Assembly: GCA_031296935.1 (NCBI GenBank)
Contig: JAVDPD010000026.1
Span: 20,773-84,772 of the forward strand
Direction: 5' to 3'
DNA length: 64,000 nt
Origin: Cerasicoccus maritimus
GTDB taxonomy: Bacteria; Verrucomicrobiota; Verrucomicrobiia; Opitutales; Cerasicoccaceae
Each line of letters starts with the position of its first letter. Positions within the stretch are counted from its first letter, which is position 1. Below, piece after piece: positions 32,408 through 42,480 of the stretch. The position numbers and the translations under genes were made by a program. The notes beneath the pieces are model-generated. The model was given only the letters and a program-made list of their open reading frames with translations. It did not search any database and was not told the DNA's origin.

Positions 32408-34228
32408 CTATTTCAGGAAGTGACTGATGAAAGAGGGGATGGCTTCGAGGACGCCGGCCAGCGACTCGCCAGCCACTAGGCCTGCGGCGATGACAATGAC
32501 GTATTTCGCAGCCCAATGCTTGTTGATGAGCTTCGCCAGTTCGCCGATCATCGAGCCCACGAACATTGCCAGGTTGATGAACGGCGGGATGATCAACGCG
32601 AAGCCGAGGGCTGAGGCGCTGGGGACGAATTTCTTGTGCTTTTCCGGAATGACTGCTTCGGCGACGGCCAAGGCGATGCCGATTATCAGTGCAATGATCA
32701 TCGCGCCGCGCGCGCCTTCGGGAACGGCGTCGAATCCTTCGGCGAGGACTTCGGCAATCGTTTTCCACGCGGCGACTGCAGGCGCTGGCCATTCCTCTTT
32801 GAGGAGCATTTCTTGTGGATTAGGGATCAACACCTTGTAGGCCGCGCAACCCGCGATTGAGCCGGAGATAATACCAAAGACCTGGGCAACCGCCTGGGCC
32901 TTCATATTGGCGCCGATAAGCTTGCCGGTCTTTAAATCGTGCAGCATGTCGGAGCATTGGCCCGCGGCGCCTCCAGTCACATTGGCGGCCATGAGGTTGG
33001 TTGTCATGTTGGCGGGGGCGAGGAAGGCGAAGCTCACCTGCGTGATCTTGCCCAGCGCGCCGATGGGCGGAATGCCCGTCTCGCCGGACACGCGGCCCGC
33101 GATAATCGCGAGGATGAACGACAGGGCAAATGCGATGACGCCTAGCCAGACCGGGATGTCGAAAAACGCCTTTTGCGCTATGACGCTGAGCACCAGCGCA
33201 ATGACGCAGCCCGCGATAAACCAACTCCGTGGGAAGTGGCGTTCGCCGCCGGGCTCGTAGTCTGCATTGTCATCGACCGCGGCGGCTTCAGCGGCGGTTT
33301 TGGCCTGCTGCTTTTGCCAGAAGATGCGCGCCAGCGAAATGAAGAACGACATGAGTGCGGCGGCGGCCATCAGCGTGACGCCGGGCCAGATCGTCCATTC
33401 GTAAATCTTGCTGTACCACGCGCCGTCGAGCGCGGGCTCGATCCAGCCTTCGGCGAGCAGTTTTTCGGGGAGCATCATCCAGCCGATTAATGTTCCGAGC
33501 AGCAGGGAAACGCCGACGCGCGGGCCAACAATTGCGCCAAAGCCATAGAGCAACAGTGAAGGCTGAAGCTCGACGCCGAGGGCGCGGTAGCTGACGAAGT
33601 CGAGGCCTTTCTGGACGATGTTGGGCGTGGTCGCGAAGCCCCAGCTTTCGGGAAGTCCTCGTGAAGGGATGGTCCAGTTTTGAGGCGCGAAAGACTGGTA
33701 GAGCTTCACGCCGCCCGCCAGCAGCCCCGCGCTGAGCAGCAGCTTGATGCGGAAGGCGGCCTCTTTCCCGTGGGCATAAATTTCGGTGATGGTTTCGGCG
33801 GTGGCGACGCCGTTGGGGAAGGGCAGGTTGTCGCGGTCGAGCATTTGCCGGCGCACGGCTAACGCGCAAATGATGCCCGCAAAACTCACTACAAACACCC
33901 ACGTCACCAGCATGGGATAGTGGAACGGTTCCCCCGTAATCAACTGCAGCGCGGGGATCGGCGCGACGAGGCCGGCGGACAGAATCGAGGCAGCGGCGGA
34001 GGCGGCCGTCTGGTTGATATTGTTCTCCAAGAGCCCCCAGCGCGGACCGGCACCGAAGTGCGCGAGGCTATTCCAGAATGCATAGCTGACGAGCGCAGCC
34101 GCGATCGACATGTTGAAGGAAAAGCCAATCTTGAGGCCGGTGTAAATGTTGCACGGGGCCAGCAACGCACCCAGCAAAAAGCCGGTTGCGATGGCGCGCA
34201 CGGTGAGTTGTCGCTCGGGGGAGGCCAT
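32408..34228 (-). CDS. OPT-family oligopeptide transporter
   Basis: A 606-residue membrane protein of the OPT superfamily with about 14-16 hydrophobic segments. Family-like sequences are AFWNSLAHFGAGPRWGLLEN, NINQTAASAAASILSAG and RDNLPFPNGVATAETITEIY, then SGETGIPPIGALGKITQVSF. OPT members import small peptides or metal chelates, driven by protons. The ATG at 34228 (MASPERQLTVRA) starts the conserved region. It is divergent from the NAGGN osmolyte operon, which encodes synthesis of an acetylated dipeptide amide, so uptake of that compound or related peptides is an attractive but unproven role. Confidence 0.85.
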   Translation of the reverse strand: MASPERQLTVRAIATGFLLGALLAPCNIYTGLKIGFSFNMSIAAALVSYAFWNSLAHFGAGPRWGLLENNINQTAASAAASILSAGLVAPIPALQLITGEPFHYPMLVTWVFVVSFAGIICALAVRRQMLDRDNLPFPNGVATAETITEIYAHGKEAAFRIKLLLSAGLLAGGVKLYQSFAPQNWTIPSRGLPESWGFATTPNIVQKGLDFVSYRALGVELQPSLLLYGFGAIVGPRVGVSLLLGTLIGWMMLPEKLLAEGWIEPALDGAWYSKIYEWTIWPGVTLMAAAALMSFFISLARIFWQKQQAKTAAEAAAVDDNADYEPGGERHFPRSWFIAGCVIALVLSVIAQKAFFDIPVWLGVIAFALSFILAIIAGRVSGETGIPPIGALGKITQVSFAFLAPANMTTNLMAANVTGGAAGQCSDMLHDLKTGKLIGANMKAQAVAQVFGIISGSIAGCAAYKVLIPNPQEMLLKEEWPAPAVAAWKTIAEVLAEGFDAVPEGARGAMIIALIIGIALAVAEAVIPEKHKKFVPSASALGFALIIPPFINLAMFVGSMIGELAKLINKHWAAKYVIVIAAGLVAGESLAGVLEAIPSFISHFLK

Positions 34229-34711
34229 GGTCCGGTTATCGGCCGGTGGCTCAGAATGGCAAGGGTTTATCCGGTTATCGTTCCAGTTCCAGCCGTGTGT
34301 TGCCTGTCCGCTAGGGCTGTTTTGAGTCCTGACCACTACGGTTGATGCTCCTTACGTCCATGGACGTAGGAAGGTTTCGTCCACCGACGTAGAAGCGTTA
34401 CGTCCACGGACGTAAGGGGGCTACGTCCCGGGGCGTAAGGAGCGACAACCGGTAATGTGTTGCTCCAAGGACCGGGGCTAGGCGGATGCAACGCACGACT
34501 GGGTTTCAGATGTGAGCGCCCTGACTGTTGCCGAGGCATCGGAGGGGAGATTTGGCTTCAATGTCAGTCTTTTTTAGCCTGAGCCGCCGTTCTCGCAATC
34601 GATAAGCTGGGCAAAAAGCCCATTAGCCTTTGACACTTCGCATCGTTTTGAAGATGGTCTTCCCGACCCTGCGCCAACTCCAATTATCTTGGCGCGGATA
34701 CCCAGGAAGTT
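34229..34711. other. Divergent intergenic region of the OPT/NAGGN genes
   Basis: A 483-base non-coding gap between divergent operons. It should contain both promoters. It holds the palindrome array at 34353-34437 and, nearer the osmolyte operon, a short TGGGC/GCCCA hairpin at 34608-34622. I see no further ORF. The ribosome-binding site of the asparagine synthetase gene is probably CAGGAAG just before its ATG. Confidence 0.7.
34353..34437. repeat. Array of four 16-bp palindromes at a 23-bp period
   Basis: TACGTCCATGGACGTA at 34353, TTCGTCCACCGACGTA at 34376, TACGTCCACGGACGTA at 34399 and TACGTCCCGGGGCGTA at 34422. The starts are exactly 23 bases apart. Unit 1 is a perfect palindrome; the others differ by one to three bases. 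A 2-base centre cannot form a normal RNA loop, so dimeric protein binding is more likely than RNA structure. Likely an operator array. Confidence 0.75.
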
Positions 34712-36487
34712 ATGTGTGGAATTGCAGGAGAAATGCGTTTTGATGCGCAGGCGCCCGACACGGCGGCTGTTGCGAGAATGATGTGTCAGATGGTCCCGCG
34801 GGGGCCTGACGGCAATGGCATGGTGGTGCGGGGCCCCGTTGCCTTGGGGCACCAACGCCTGAAAATTATCGACCTTTCAGAAGCGGCTCAGCAGCCGATG
34901 GTCGACTCAGAGAACGCGCTGACCATTGCCTTCAACGGCTGCATTTATAATTACCCGGAGTTGCGGGAAAAGCTGATTGGCAACGGCTACCATTTCTTCA
35001 GCCACGGCGATACGGAGGTCATCCTCAAAGCCTACAAAGAGTGGGGCGCCGACTGCGTGCAGCACCTTAACGGCATGTTCGCGTTTTCAATCTACGAGCG
35101 CGACACCGGCCGCCTGATCATGGCGCGCGACCGCGTGGGCATTAAGCCGCTTTATTACACGAAGGACGCCAAGCGCCTGCGTTGGTGCTCTAGCCTGCCG
35201 GGGTTGGTGCAAGCGGGCGATGTCGATACCTCGCTCGATCCCGTGGCGCTGAATTATTACATGTCGTTCCACTCGATTGTGCCGCCCGAGCGCACGATCC
35301 TGAATGGCATTAAGAAGCTGCCGCCTGCAACAGTGGCCGTGGTCGAGCCCGATGGCACGATGACGCAGTCGACCTACTGGACGCTCGAATACGGCGCAAC
35401 CGAAGAACAGCAATCCTGGACCAAGGATCAGTGGGAAGACGCCACGCTCGACGTTATGCGCCGCGCAGTGAAGCGCCGTCTCGTGGCCGACGTGCCTGTG
35501 GGTGTGTTGCTTTCCGGCGGCCTCGACTCGAGCCTCATCGTTGGCTTGCTGGCAGAGCACGAAAGCCAGCAGATCAATACCTTTTCCATCGGCTTTGAAA
35601 CCGTGGGCGACGAAGTGGGCGACGAATTTAAATACTCGGACATCATCGTGGACCGCTTCCAGACGAGCCACCACAAGCTGCACATCGATTCGCAGAAGGC
35701 GCTGCCCGCGCTCAAGGATTGCATCGGGCAAATGTCTGAGCCGATGGTCAGCCACGACAACGTCGGTTTCTATCTGCTCAGCCAGAAGGTCGCGCAGCAC
35801 GTGAAGGTGGTCCAGAGCGGGCAGGGGGCCGACGAAATTTTTGGCGGCTATCACTGGTATCCGCCGATGATGACCGCGACCGATCCGCTGGAGAGCTACA
35901 GCAAGGCGTTCTTCGACCGCGACTTCCCCGACTACCAGCAGCTCATGCAGAGCAAGTGGGTACAGGAAGACTACGCCCGCGACTTCGTGAAGGCGCACTT
36001 CTCGATGCCGGGCACCGAAGCGCCAATCGACAAGGCGATGCGCCTAGACGCGCTCGTGATGCTCGTCGACGACCCGGTCAAACGCGTGGACAACAACACG
36101 ATGGCCGCCAGCCTCGAAGCGCGCGTGCCGTTCCTCGATCACGAGGTGGTGGAGTTCGCAGCCCGCGTTCCGCCGGAGCTGAAAATCCAAAACGGCGGCA
36201 AATACATTTTGCAGGAAGCCGGGCGCAAGGTGATCCCGCACGAGGTGATCGACCGGCCTAAGGGTTACTTCCCGGTGCCAGCGCTCAAATACCTACGCGG
36301 ACCGTTCCTGGATCTGGCGCGCGATGCCGTGCTCAACGACACCGCCAAGCAGCGAGGCCTCTTCCAGTCTGCCTACGTGGAAAAGCTGCTCGCCGATCCG
36401 GAAAAGCATATCACGCCGCTGCGCGGTTCCAAGCTGTGGCAACTCGCGTTGCTTGAGCTTTGGCTGCAAACGCATGGCGTCGGTTAA
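34712..36487 (+). CDS. N-acetylglutaminylglutamine amidotransferase (NAGGN operon gene 1)
   Basis: A 591-residue asparagine synthetase-type enzyme. Residues 1-200 are a class II glutamine amidotransferase with N-terminal nucleophile Cys2 (MCGIAGE), NGCIYNYPELR and HGDTEV. The C-terminal half has the ATP-pyrophosphatase motif LLSGGLDSS (about 267-275) and SGQGADEIFGGY. Next to the GNAT/ATP-grasp gene and the M42 peptidase gene it belongs to the three-gene osmoprotectant NAGGN system, in which it is thought to amidate the dipeptide. It is the first gene, downstream of the palindrome array. Confidence 0.92.
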   Translation: MCGIAGEMRFDAQAPDTAAVARMMCQMVPRGPDGNGMVVRGPVALGHQRLKIIDLSEAAQQPMVDSENALTIAFNGCIYNYPELREKLIGNGYHFFSHGDTEVILKAYKEWGADCVQHLNGMFAFSIYERDTGRLIMARDRVGIKPLYYTKDAKRLRWCSSLPGLVQAGDVDTSLDPVALNYYMSFHSIVPPERTILNGIKKLPPATVAVVEPDGTMTQSTYWTLEYGATEEQQSWTKDQWEDATLDVMRRAVKRRLVADVPVGVLLSGGLDSSLIVGLLAEHESQQINTFSIGFETVGDEVGDEFKYSDIIVDRFQTSHHKLHIDSQKALPALKDCIGQMSEPMVSHDNVGFYLLSQKVAQHVKVVQSGQGADEIFGGYHWYPPMMTATDPLESYSKAFFDRDFPDYQQLMQSKWVQEDYARDFVKAHFSMPGTEAPIDKAMRLDALVMLVDDPVKRVDNNTMAASLEARVPFLDHEVVEFAARVPPELKIQNGGKYILQEAGRKVIPHEVIDRPKGYFPVPALKYLRGPFLDLARDAVLNDTAKQRGLFQSAYVEKLLADPEKHITPLRGSKLWQLALLELWLQTHGVG

Positions 36488-36514
36488 TGGCAATCTCTCA
36501 TGAATAAATCGCTC

Positions 36515-36584
36515 TCGTTGTCGTCATCGCAATCGCTATCGAAAAGCTGTTCGATGACGAAAGCGAATCCGATAGCGACAACGA
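36515..36584. repeat. Imperfect inverted repeat between NAGGN genes
   Basis: Left arm 36515-36541 begins TCGTTGTCGTCATCG; right arm 36558-36584 is its imperfect reverse complement, with about 22 of 27 bases matching and a 16-base loop. It fills the gap between the amidotransferase and the synthetase genes and could form an mRNA hairpin. Confidence 0.55.
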
Positions 36585-36605
36585 TTTTCCAACCACTCTC
36601 TACAC

Positions 36606-38306
36606 ATGGAATCTCTCAAATCTGAACCGGGCACGACGCTGCAGTGCGGTTGGGGGCGTCTGATATTTGCAGACACCTTCCCCAAGCCGGAGATGCTGGC
36701 TGAGGCAATTCTCTCCGAGCATCCCGACCAGCGCGACATCGCGCTCTACATCGTGGATCCGCATTTGGTGCTGAACTGCGCGCCGCAGCAGATCTTCCTT
36801 GATCCGTCGAACACCTACCGGTTGGACATGGCGAACTACCAGCCGTCGGACAAAAAGCCGATCGGGTTCACGATTAAGAAGCTGGAGCACAAGGAGCAGC
36901 TTGACGAGATCAACCGCATTTACTCGACGCTCAAAATGGTGCCGCTGAAGGCGGACTACGTTTGGGCGAATCGCCATGCCGAGCAGTTTACGTTTTTCAT
37001 CGCGGTGCAAAACGAGACGGGCGAGGTGCTTGGCGTCGCGATGGGAGCGGACCACCAAACCTGCGGCGAACACATGCCGAACAGTTGTAGCCTCTGGGCC
37101 GTAGGTGTGGACCCACAGGCGGAGTTGCCGGGCGTGGGCACGAGCTTGTGCCGCCACATTATTGAATACTACAAGGATCTTGGTCGCGATTTCATGGATG
37201 TGTCCGTGATTCATGACAACGAAAACGCCCAGCGCCTCTACGAGAAGATGGGCTTCGAGCGTTGCTACATCTTTGCCGCCAAGCGTCGGAACCGCATCAA
37301 CGAGCGCTTGTTCGTGGGCGCGCCGGCACCGGAGGGCTATAACCCGTACGCGGCGATCATCATCAACGAAGCGCTGCGCCGCGGGATTGCGGTGGACCCG
37401 ATTTCACCGGAGCGCAATTATTTCCGCCTCAGTTTGGGTGGCCGCTCGGTGACCTGTTGGGAATCGCTCACCACCATGACGTCCGCCATCGCGCTCAAGC
37501 GCGCTGAGGACAAGCAGTTCACGCACGAGGTGCTGGCCAAGGCTGGGCTCTCGGTGCCCGACCAGATTATGGCCGATGATCCGCGCAAGAACGTGCAGTT
37601 TTTGAACCGCCACAAGAGCGTGGTCGTGAAGCCGGTGGCGGGTGAGCAGGGCTTGGGCATTTCGGTCGATGTCCGCTCGCAGGAGTCACTCGAAAAGGCA
37701 GTGAAGAAAGCTTACGAGCACGGCGAAAAGGTCATCATCGAGCAATACGTAGAGGGGCACGATCTGCGTGTCATCGTGATCAACCAGGAGGTCGTCGCGG
37801 CCGCAATTCGCCGCCCCCCGAGCATCATTGGCACCGGCGAACTGACGGTGCGTGAGCTCATTGAAAAACTGAGCCGTCGTCGCTCCGCCGCGACAGGAGG
37901 CGAGAGTAAGATCCCGCTCGACGAAGAGACCGAACGCTGCGTCAAGATGGCGGGTTACGCGCTCGATGACGTTCTCGAAAAAGAAGAGGTCATCGCCGTG
38001 CGCAAGACCGCCAACCTGCATACCGGTGGCACGATCCACGACGTCACGGACAAACTCGACAAGGTGCTGGCCGAGGCGTCGATCCGCGCGGCTACGGTGT
38101 TGGAGATGCCAGTCGTTGGGCTCGACTTGATGGTCAAAGCACCGGACGAGCCGGACTACGTGATCATCGAGGGCAACGAGCGCCCCGGGCTCGCCAACCA
38201 CGAACCTCAGCCTACGGCCGAGAAATTTATCGATTTTCTCTTTCCGCAGAGCATTATCCCCAATGGACCGCAACCCGTGGACGAAGAAAATTTACCGACT
38301 GCATGA
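36606..38306 (+). CDS. N-acetylglutaminylglutamine synthetase (GNAT/ATP-grasp fusion)
   Basis: A 566-residue two-domain enzyme. The middle (about 85-230) is a GNAT acetyltransferase (AVGVDPQAELPGVGTSLCRH, VIHDNENAQRLYEKMGFERC). The C-terminal half (about 285-545) is an ATP-grasp ligase (KPVAGEQGLGISVDVRSQES, VIIEQYVEGHDLRVIVINQE, GNERPGLANHEPQP). This combination is the signature of the NAGGN osmoprotectant synthetase, which acetylates glutamine and joins a second glutamine. The gene starts 119 bases after the amidotransferase stop and overlaps the next gene by 4 bases (ATGA). Confidence 0.94.
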   Translation: MESLKSEPGTTLQCGWGRLIFADTFPKPEMLAEAILSEHPDQRDIALYIVDPHLVLNCAPQQIFLDPSNTYRLDMANYQPSDKKPIGFTIKKLEHKEQLDEINRIYSTLKMVPLKADYVWANRHAEQFTFFIAVQNETGEVLGVAMGADHQTCGEHMPNSCSLWAVGVDPQAELPGVGTSLCRHIIEYYKDLGRDFMDVSVIHDNENAQRLYEKMGFERCYIFAAKRRNRINERLFVGAPAPEGYNPYAAIIINEALRRGIAVDPISPERNYFRLSLGGRSVTCWESLTTMTSAIALKRAEDKQFTHEVLAKAGLSVPDQIMADDPRKNVQFLNRHKSVVVKPVAGEQGLGISVDVRSQESLEKAVKKAYEHGEKVIIEQYVEGHDLRVIVINQEVVAAAIRRPPSIIGTGELTVRELIEKLSRRRSAATGGESKIPLDEETERCVKMAGYALDDVLEKEEVIAVRKTANLHTGGTIHDVTDKLDKVLAEASIRAATVLEMPVVGLDLMVKAPDEPDYVIIEGNERPGLANHEPQPTAEKFIDFLFPQSIIPNGPQPVDEENLPTA

Positions 38307-39562
38307 GCAAAGCCAAAGAAACGGAAAAGACAGTTGAAAAGCCTGTCGCCAAGGAGAAAAAGCCGAAGCCGGCACCCTTGCTAATCGACGAAGTTTACCT
38401 ACAGCAAACGCTGCTCAAGCTGCTGAGCATTCACAGCCCCAGCGGCTACACCGACCCCATCGTGCGGGAGCTTTGCCACGAGCTCGATGCGCTGGGCCTC
38501 AAGTATGAGCTGACTCGCCGCGGCGCCGTCCGCGCAACTTTGCCGGGCCGCGCTTACAGCCCGGACCGCGCCATCGTTGGCCACGTCGATACACTCGGTG
38601 CGATGGTTAAGGGCCTCAAGGATAATGGCCGCCTGCGCCTCGTGCCGCTGGGGACCTGGTCCTCGCGATTTGCCGAAGGGGCGCGTGTTTCGATTTACAC
38701 GGACAAAACGGTTTACCGTGGCACGATCCTTCCGCTTAAGGCTTCGGGCCACGTTTACAATGAGGAAGTCGACACCCAACCATCGGACTGGGAGCACGTC
38801 GAGCTGCGTCTCGATCAGGACTCCGCCTCCGCCGCCGATTTGAAAGAGCTCGGCTGCCAGATCGGGGATTTCGTGGGCATCGATTCTGGGGCTGAATTCC
38901 TTACCAACGGCTACCTGAACTCGCGCCACCTCGATGACAAGGCGGGCGTTGCCGCCATGTTGGCCGCCGCCAAATACATTAAGGACCACAACATCGAGTT
39001 GCCCGTGGAGTGCCACCTGTTGTTTACGATTTCGGAAGAAGTCGGCTCTGGCGCCTCCGCGATTTTGCACGGCGATGTGGCCGAGCTGGTCTCCATCGAC
39101 AACGGTACCTGCGCACCGGGCCAGAACTCGAGTGAGAAGGGTGCCACGATTGCCATGGCCGATTCGTCCGGTCCCTTCGATTACCACCTCACACACCATT
39201 TGCTGAACCTCTGCAAGAAGAATGCGATTGAGCACCAGCGCGACATTTTCAAATACTACCGCTGCGACAGCGCCTCGGCCCTCGAAGCCGGTAACGACAT
39301 CCGCACGGCACTGGTCACCTTTGGCCTCGATGCCTCGCATGGCTACGAACGCACGCACATCAGCTCGCTGATTTCGGTCACGCAGCTCATCATCGCCTAC
39401 GTGCAGAGCCACTTGGTTTACAAGCGCCAGAAGAAGAGCCTGACATCGATCAAGGACTTCCCGCAGGTCAAGGTGACGGACGTCGAGCTAACCCAGCTTG
39501 AGCAAACCGAATCCACCGCCCAAGTCCCGCCGCCCGAGCGCCTCGCTCCGAAGGCGAAGTAG
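38303..39562 (+). CDS. NAGGN-system M42-family peptidase
   Basis: A 419-residue metallopeptidase. The N-terminal ~30 residues are Lys/Glu/Pro-rich. Metal-binding signatures are IVGHVDTLGAMVK, SRHLDDKAGVAAML, and FTISEEVGSGAS; the fold matches M42 glutamyl aminopeptidases and NAGGN-associated osmoprotectant peptidases. It probably acts in turnover or maturation of NAGGN; the exact reaction is not settled. It is the third gene of the operon and ends 2 bases from the convergent protease gene. Confidence 0.9.
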   Translation: MSKAKETEKTVEKPVAKEKKPKPAPLLIDEVYLQQTLLKLLSIHSPSGYTDPIVRELCHELDALGLKYELTRRGAVRATLPGRAYSPDRAIVGHVDTLGAMVKGLKDNGRLRLVPLGTWSSRFAEGARVSIYTDKTVYRGTILPLKASGHVYNEEVDTQPSDWEHVELRLDQDSASAADLKELGCQIGDFVGIDSGAEFLTNGYLNSRHLDDKAGVAAMLAAAKYIKDHNIELPVECHLLFTISEEVGSGASAILHGDVAELVSIDNGTCAPGQNSSEKGATIAMADSSGPFDYHLTHHLLNLCKKNAIEHQRDIFKYYRCDSASALEAGNDIRTALVTFGLDASHGYERTHISSLISVTQLIIAYVQSHLVYKRQKKSLTSIKDFPQVKVTDVELTQLEQTESTAQVPPPERLAPKAK

Positions 39563-39564
39563 CC

Positions 39565-40593
39565 TTAGCGGTATTTTTCTGTCCTGTGGGCGATTTCCTC
39601 AGGAGTCGCTGGGCGAATTTTGGCGAGCATGGCGTTGTAGATAATGCCCACATGCCCGTTCCACAAGCCCGTCCGCGAGGGATCTTCACCGGGCAGCGAT
39701 TTCCGGTATGCCTGTAGATAAGGTCCGTGTAACGCGGATTGCATGAGTTCTTTTTCCTTCCTGAGAGAGTCAGGATAAGAGATGAATAAGTCGCGCGCAC
39801 TAAACTGAATGTCCAGCGGCCTGAGCTCGAGCTCGTAGATTTTCCCCCAAGTGTGCACGATCGCCTGATTGCCCTCGCTGGAGACGAGGCTCACGTAATG
39901 ACCTCCTCGGCGTTTTCCACCATCGGTGTCATCGTAATAGCTCAGTTGCAGGACGACGAGGTTGTCGCCAGTTGCGGCTTGGGCCAGCCACTCCATGCTG
40001 GGCATTGGGCGCCATTCGATATCCACGCTGTAGTTATCGGAATAGCGTTCAAAGTATTCCACTAGCCCCATCTCCATGTCATTGGGATTTGTGCCGTTGT
40101 TGCCATCGCAAGTGCGAATGAGTCGTTGCATGGTGCGTTTGGCCTGCGTTTTTGCATTCCCCCTGGGCAGGACTTCCGGGTAAGCAGTTACTCCCCACCA
40201 CATAAGGAAATTCATAATTGCCGACGGTCCGCAGGTGCCGTCGAAGTAGAAATCGGACTGATTGTATGTCGGTATCTTTGTGCGGTCAGTGGGAGTGCTT
40301 GGGGCCGTGGGCGTGGGGGCAGGCACCGTCGGCGCAGCGGTGGGTTCGGCCGATTCCTTGGGCTTCTGCTGGTCGGCGATCCACTTCTGGTCGGCGTCGC
40401 TGAGTTGCTCCAGTTGAAGCTCGAAAACGCGGAAGTCACTCTCGCGACGGACTTTAACTCTGGCCTCATCGACTTCATAGAGCTCCCCGCGAAAGCTGCG
40501 CCCCTGACGATCTGTCCATTCACGCATTTCTCCGCGCGCAACGAAAGCGACTATGCAGAAAAGAGCAGTCAGAAGTGACGAGCGAAATAGCAT
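39565..40593 (-). CDS. SHD1-like domain plus C39-like cysteine protease
   Basis: A 342-residue exported protein with a signal peptide ([20 protein letters not shown]). Residues about 24-72 ([36 protein letters not shown]) match the SHD1 repeat found in many planctomycetal and verrucomicrobial proteins. A Pro/Thr linker follows. The C-terminal domain has the catalytic Cys motif [16 protein letters not shown] and the His motif GGHYVSLVS of papain/C39-like peptidases. The substrate is unknown. It converges with the NAGGN operon and is divergent from the SulP gene. Confidence 0.75.
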   Translation of the reverse strand: MLFRSSLLTALFCIVAFVARGEMREWTDRQGRSFRGELYEVDEARVKVRRESDFRVFELQLEQLSDADQKWIADQQKPKESAEPTAAPTVPAPTPTAPSTPTDRTKIPTYNQSDFYFDGTCGPSAIMNFLMWWGVTAYPEVLPRGNAKTQAKRTMQRLIRTCDGNNGTNPNDMEMGLVEYFERYSDNYSVDIEWRPMPSMEWLAQAATGDNLVVLQLSYYDDTDGGKRRGGHYVSLVSSEGNQAIVHTWGKIYELELRPLDIQFSARDLFISYPDSLRKEKELMQSALHGPYLQAYRKSLPGEDPSRTGLWNGHVGIIYNAMLAKIRPATPEEIAHRTEKYR

Positions 40594-40770
40594 GTAATGT
40601 TTCCTACGAAATTTCCCTGTGTCGTAAACCTAAAATTACGCCACCCGCTCCGATGGCTCCGTCAGTTTAAGCCTTTACAAAGCGGGCGCGGGGCCCTAAC
40701 TACCTCGCCCCTTCTGTTGCGCGTTAGCCTGTCGACCTACCCTGAGGACAGACTCAACGAAAGAAGGACC

Positions 40771-42480
40771 ATGCTTAATTTTTTCCGGAAACGATCCGCG
40801 AACCTGAAAGACGACCTGCTGTCTGGCCTGACAGTGGCGCTGGCGCTGGTGCCCGAGGCGATCGCATTTGCGTTCGTGGCGGGGGTTTCGCCGATCATTG
40901 GTCTCTACTCGGCCTTCTTCATGGGCCTGCTCACCGCAATCTTCGGCGGACGTCCGGGCATGATTTCCGGTGCCACGGGCGCGATGGCCGTTGTGGTGGT
41001 CACTTTGGTGGCGGACAAGGGCGTGGAATATCTTTTCCCAACGGTGATTCTTTGCGGGATTATTCAGATGCTGGCTGGTGTCGGTAAGCTGGGGCAATTC
41101 ATCCGTATGGTCCCGCACTCTGTGATGCTCGGCTTCGTCAATGGCCTGGCGATTGTGATTTTCATGGCTCAGTTTGGCAGCTTCAACACGGTGGACGACG
41201 CGGGCGATCTCGTCAGAATGTCGGGGCCGGCGCTGTGGATCATGGGCGTGCTCGTCGCGCTGACGATGGCCATCATCTGGCTGCTGCCGAAGTTTACCCG
41301 CGCCATTCCTGCATCGCTGGCGGCAATTCTCGTGGTGACGGGTTTGTCCATCGCGGTCAACAAGATGGGGCCGGAAAGCTGGGCTGCTCAGAATCAGGAC
41401 AACGTGCTCCTGACCGTGGGCGATATGCTCAAGACGAACACCATCGCCAAGGCGACCGATGAAGCGCCAGAGGAACTCAAAAAAGACGGTGTCGAAGCAA
41501 CTCCCGAGGCGGTCAGCGCCTACATCGAGAGTGAAGTCGCCGACAACAGCGGCATTGCGGCTGGTTTGCCCACGCTGTTTTTCCTTGATGAAAAATACGA
41601 AGTGCTGCCGCCGATGACTTTGGAAACGCTGTGGATTATTTTACCGTTTGCTTTGACCATGGCCGGCGTTGGCCTGATTGAATCTTTGATGACGCTCACG
41701 CTGATCGACGAGATCACGGAAACGCGTGGACACGGCAACCGCGAGTGCCTGGGCCAGGGCTTGGCGAACACTGTTTGCGGTCTGTTTGGCGGCATGGGTG
41801 GCTGCGCGATGATCGGTCAATCGTTAATCAATGTGAACTCCGGTGGCCGAGGTCGCGCCTCGGGGATCACGGCGGCGGTTTGTTTGCTGCTCTTCGTGCT
41901 CGTGCTGGCGCCGTGGATTGAAATGATCCCCATGGCGGCGCTGGTTGGCGTGATGTTCATGGTGGTGATCGGCACCTTTGAGTGGGCGACGTTGCACACC
42001 TGGAAGAAGATTCCCAAGAGCGACGTGCTGGTGATGGTGACTGTGGCTGGCTACACCGTGATCGCGCACGACCTCGCGACGGCGGTGATCATTGGCGTCA
42101 TTATTTCGGCGCTCGTTTTTGCCTGGCAGCACGCCACGCACCTTGGCGCCGAGGAATACGAAAACGAGCAAGGCAGCAAAACCTACCAGCTCCACGGTCC
42201 ATTGTTCTTTGCGTCGGTGCAGTCATTTAAGGATCTGTTCGATCCGAAAAATGACCCGGACGATGTGGTGATCGATTTCTATTTTACCCGCGTTTACGAC
42301 CAGTCCGGCTTGGAGGCGATCAACGGCATTGCTGAAAAATACCGCGCCCTGGGCAAGAAGCTGCACCTCACGCATCTCTCGCCAGAGTGCCGCAAGCTAC
42401 TCGACAAAGCAGGCGACATGGTCGAGGTCAATCTCTCTGAAGATCCGCAATACCACGTTGCGACTGAGCGACTGGGGTAG
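40771..42480 (+). CDS. SulP-family anion transporter with STAS domain
   Basis: A 569-residue membrane protein. SulP signatures are [20 protein letters not shown] (helix 1 region) and [18 protein letters not shown]-terminal STAS domain (about 480-565) has [20 protein letters not shown]. Substrates in this family are sulfate, bicarbonate or dicarboxylates; BicA-like bicarbonate uptake cannot be excluded. An acidic hydrophilic loop of about 75 residues (roughly 220-295) between helices is larger than usual. The ATG at 40771 follows GAAAGAAGGACC, a good ribosome-binding site. Confidence 0.92.
   Translation: MLNFFRKRSANLKDDLLSGLTVALALVPEAIAFAFVAGVSPIIGLYSAFFMGLLTAIFGGRPGMISGATGAMAVVVVTLVADKGVEYLFPTVILCGIIQMLAGVGKLGQFIRMVPHSVMLGFVNGLAIVIFMAQFGSFNTVDDAGDLVRMSGPALWIMGVLVALTMAIIWLLPKFTRAIPASLAAILVVTGLSIAVNKMGPESWAAQNQDNVLLTVGDMLKTNTIAKATDEAPEELKKDGVEATPEAVSAYIESEVADNSGIAAGLPTLFFLDEKYEVLPPMTLETLWIILPFALTMAGVGLIESLMTLTLIDEITETRGHGNRECLGQGLANTVCGLFGGMGGCAMIGQSLINVNSGGRGRASGITAAVCLLLFVLVLAPWIEMIPMAALVGVMFMVVIGTFEWATLHTWKKIPKSDVLVMVTVAGYTVIAHDLATAVIIGVIISALVFAWQHATHLGAEEYENEQGSKTYQLHGPLFFASVQSFKDLFDPKNDPDDVVIDFYFTRVYDQSGLEAINGIAEKYRALGKKLHLTHLSPECRKLLDKAGDMVEVNLSEDPQYHVATERLG

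Noticed and set aside
34608-34622. TGGGC-AAAAA-GCCCA hairpin as a riboswitch or terminator before the NAGGN operon
   Set aside because: The stem is only 5 bp and there is no T tract or recognisable riboswitch core.
35087-35998. A 303-codon open frame opposite the NAGGN amidotransferase gene
   Set aside because: Antisense shadow of a gene with strong asparagine synthetase motifs; its own sequence has no recognisable pattern.
38399-39412. A 337-codon open frame opposite the M42 peptidase gene
   Set aside because: Antisense shadow; composition biased to Val/Arg/Gln/His and no signal or domain.
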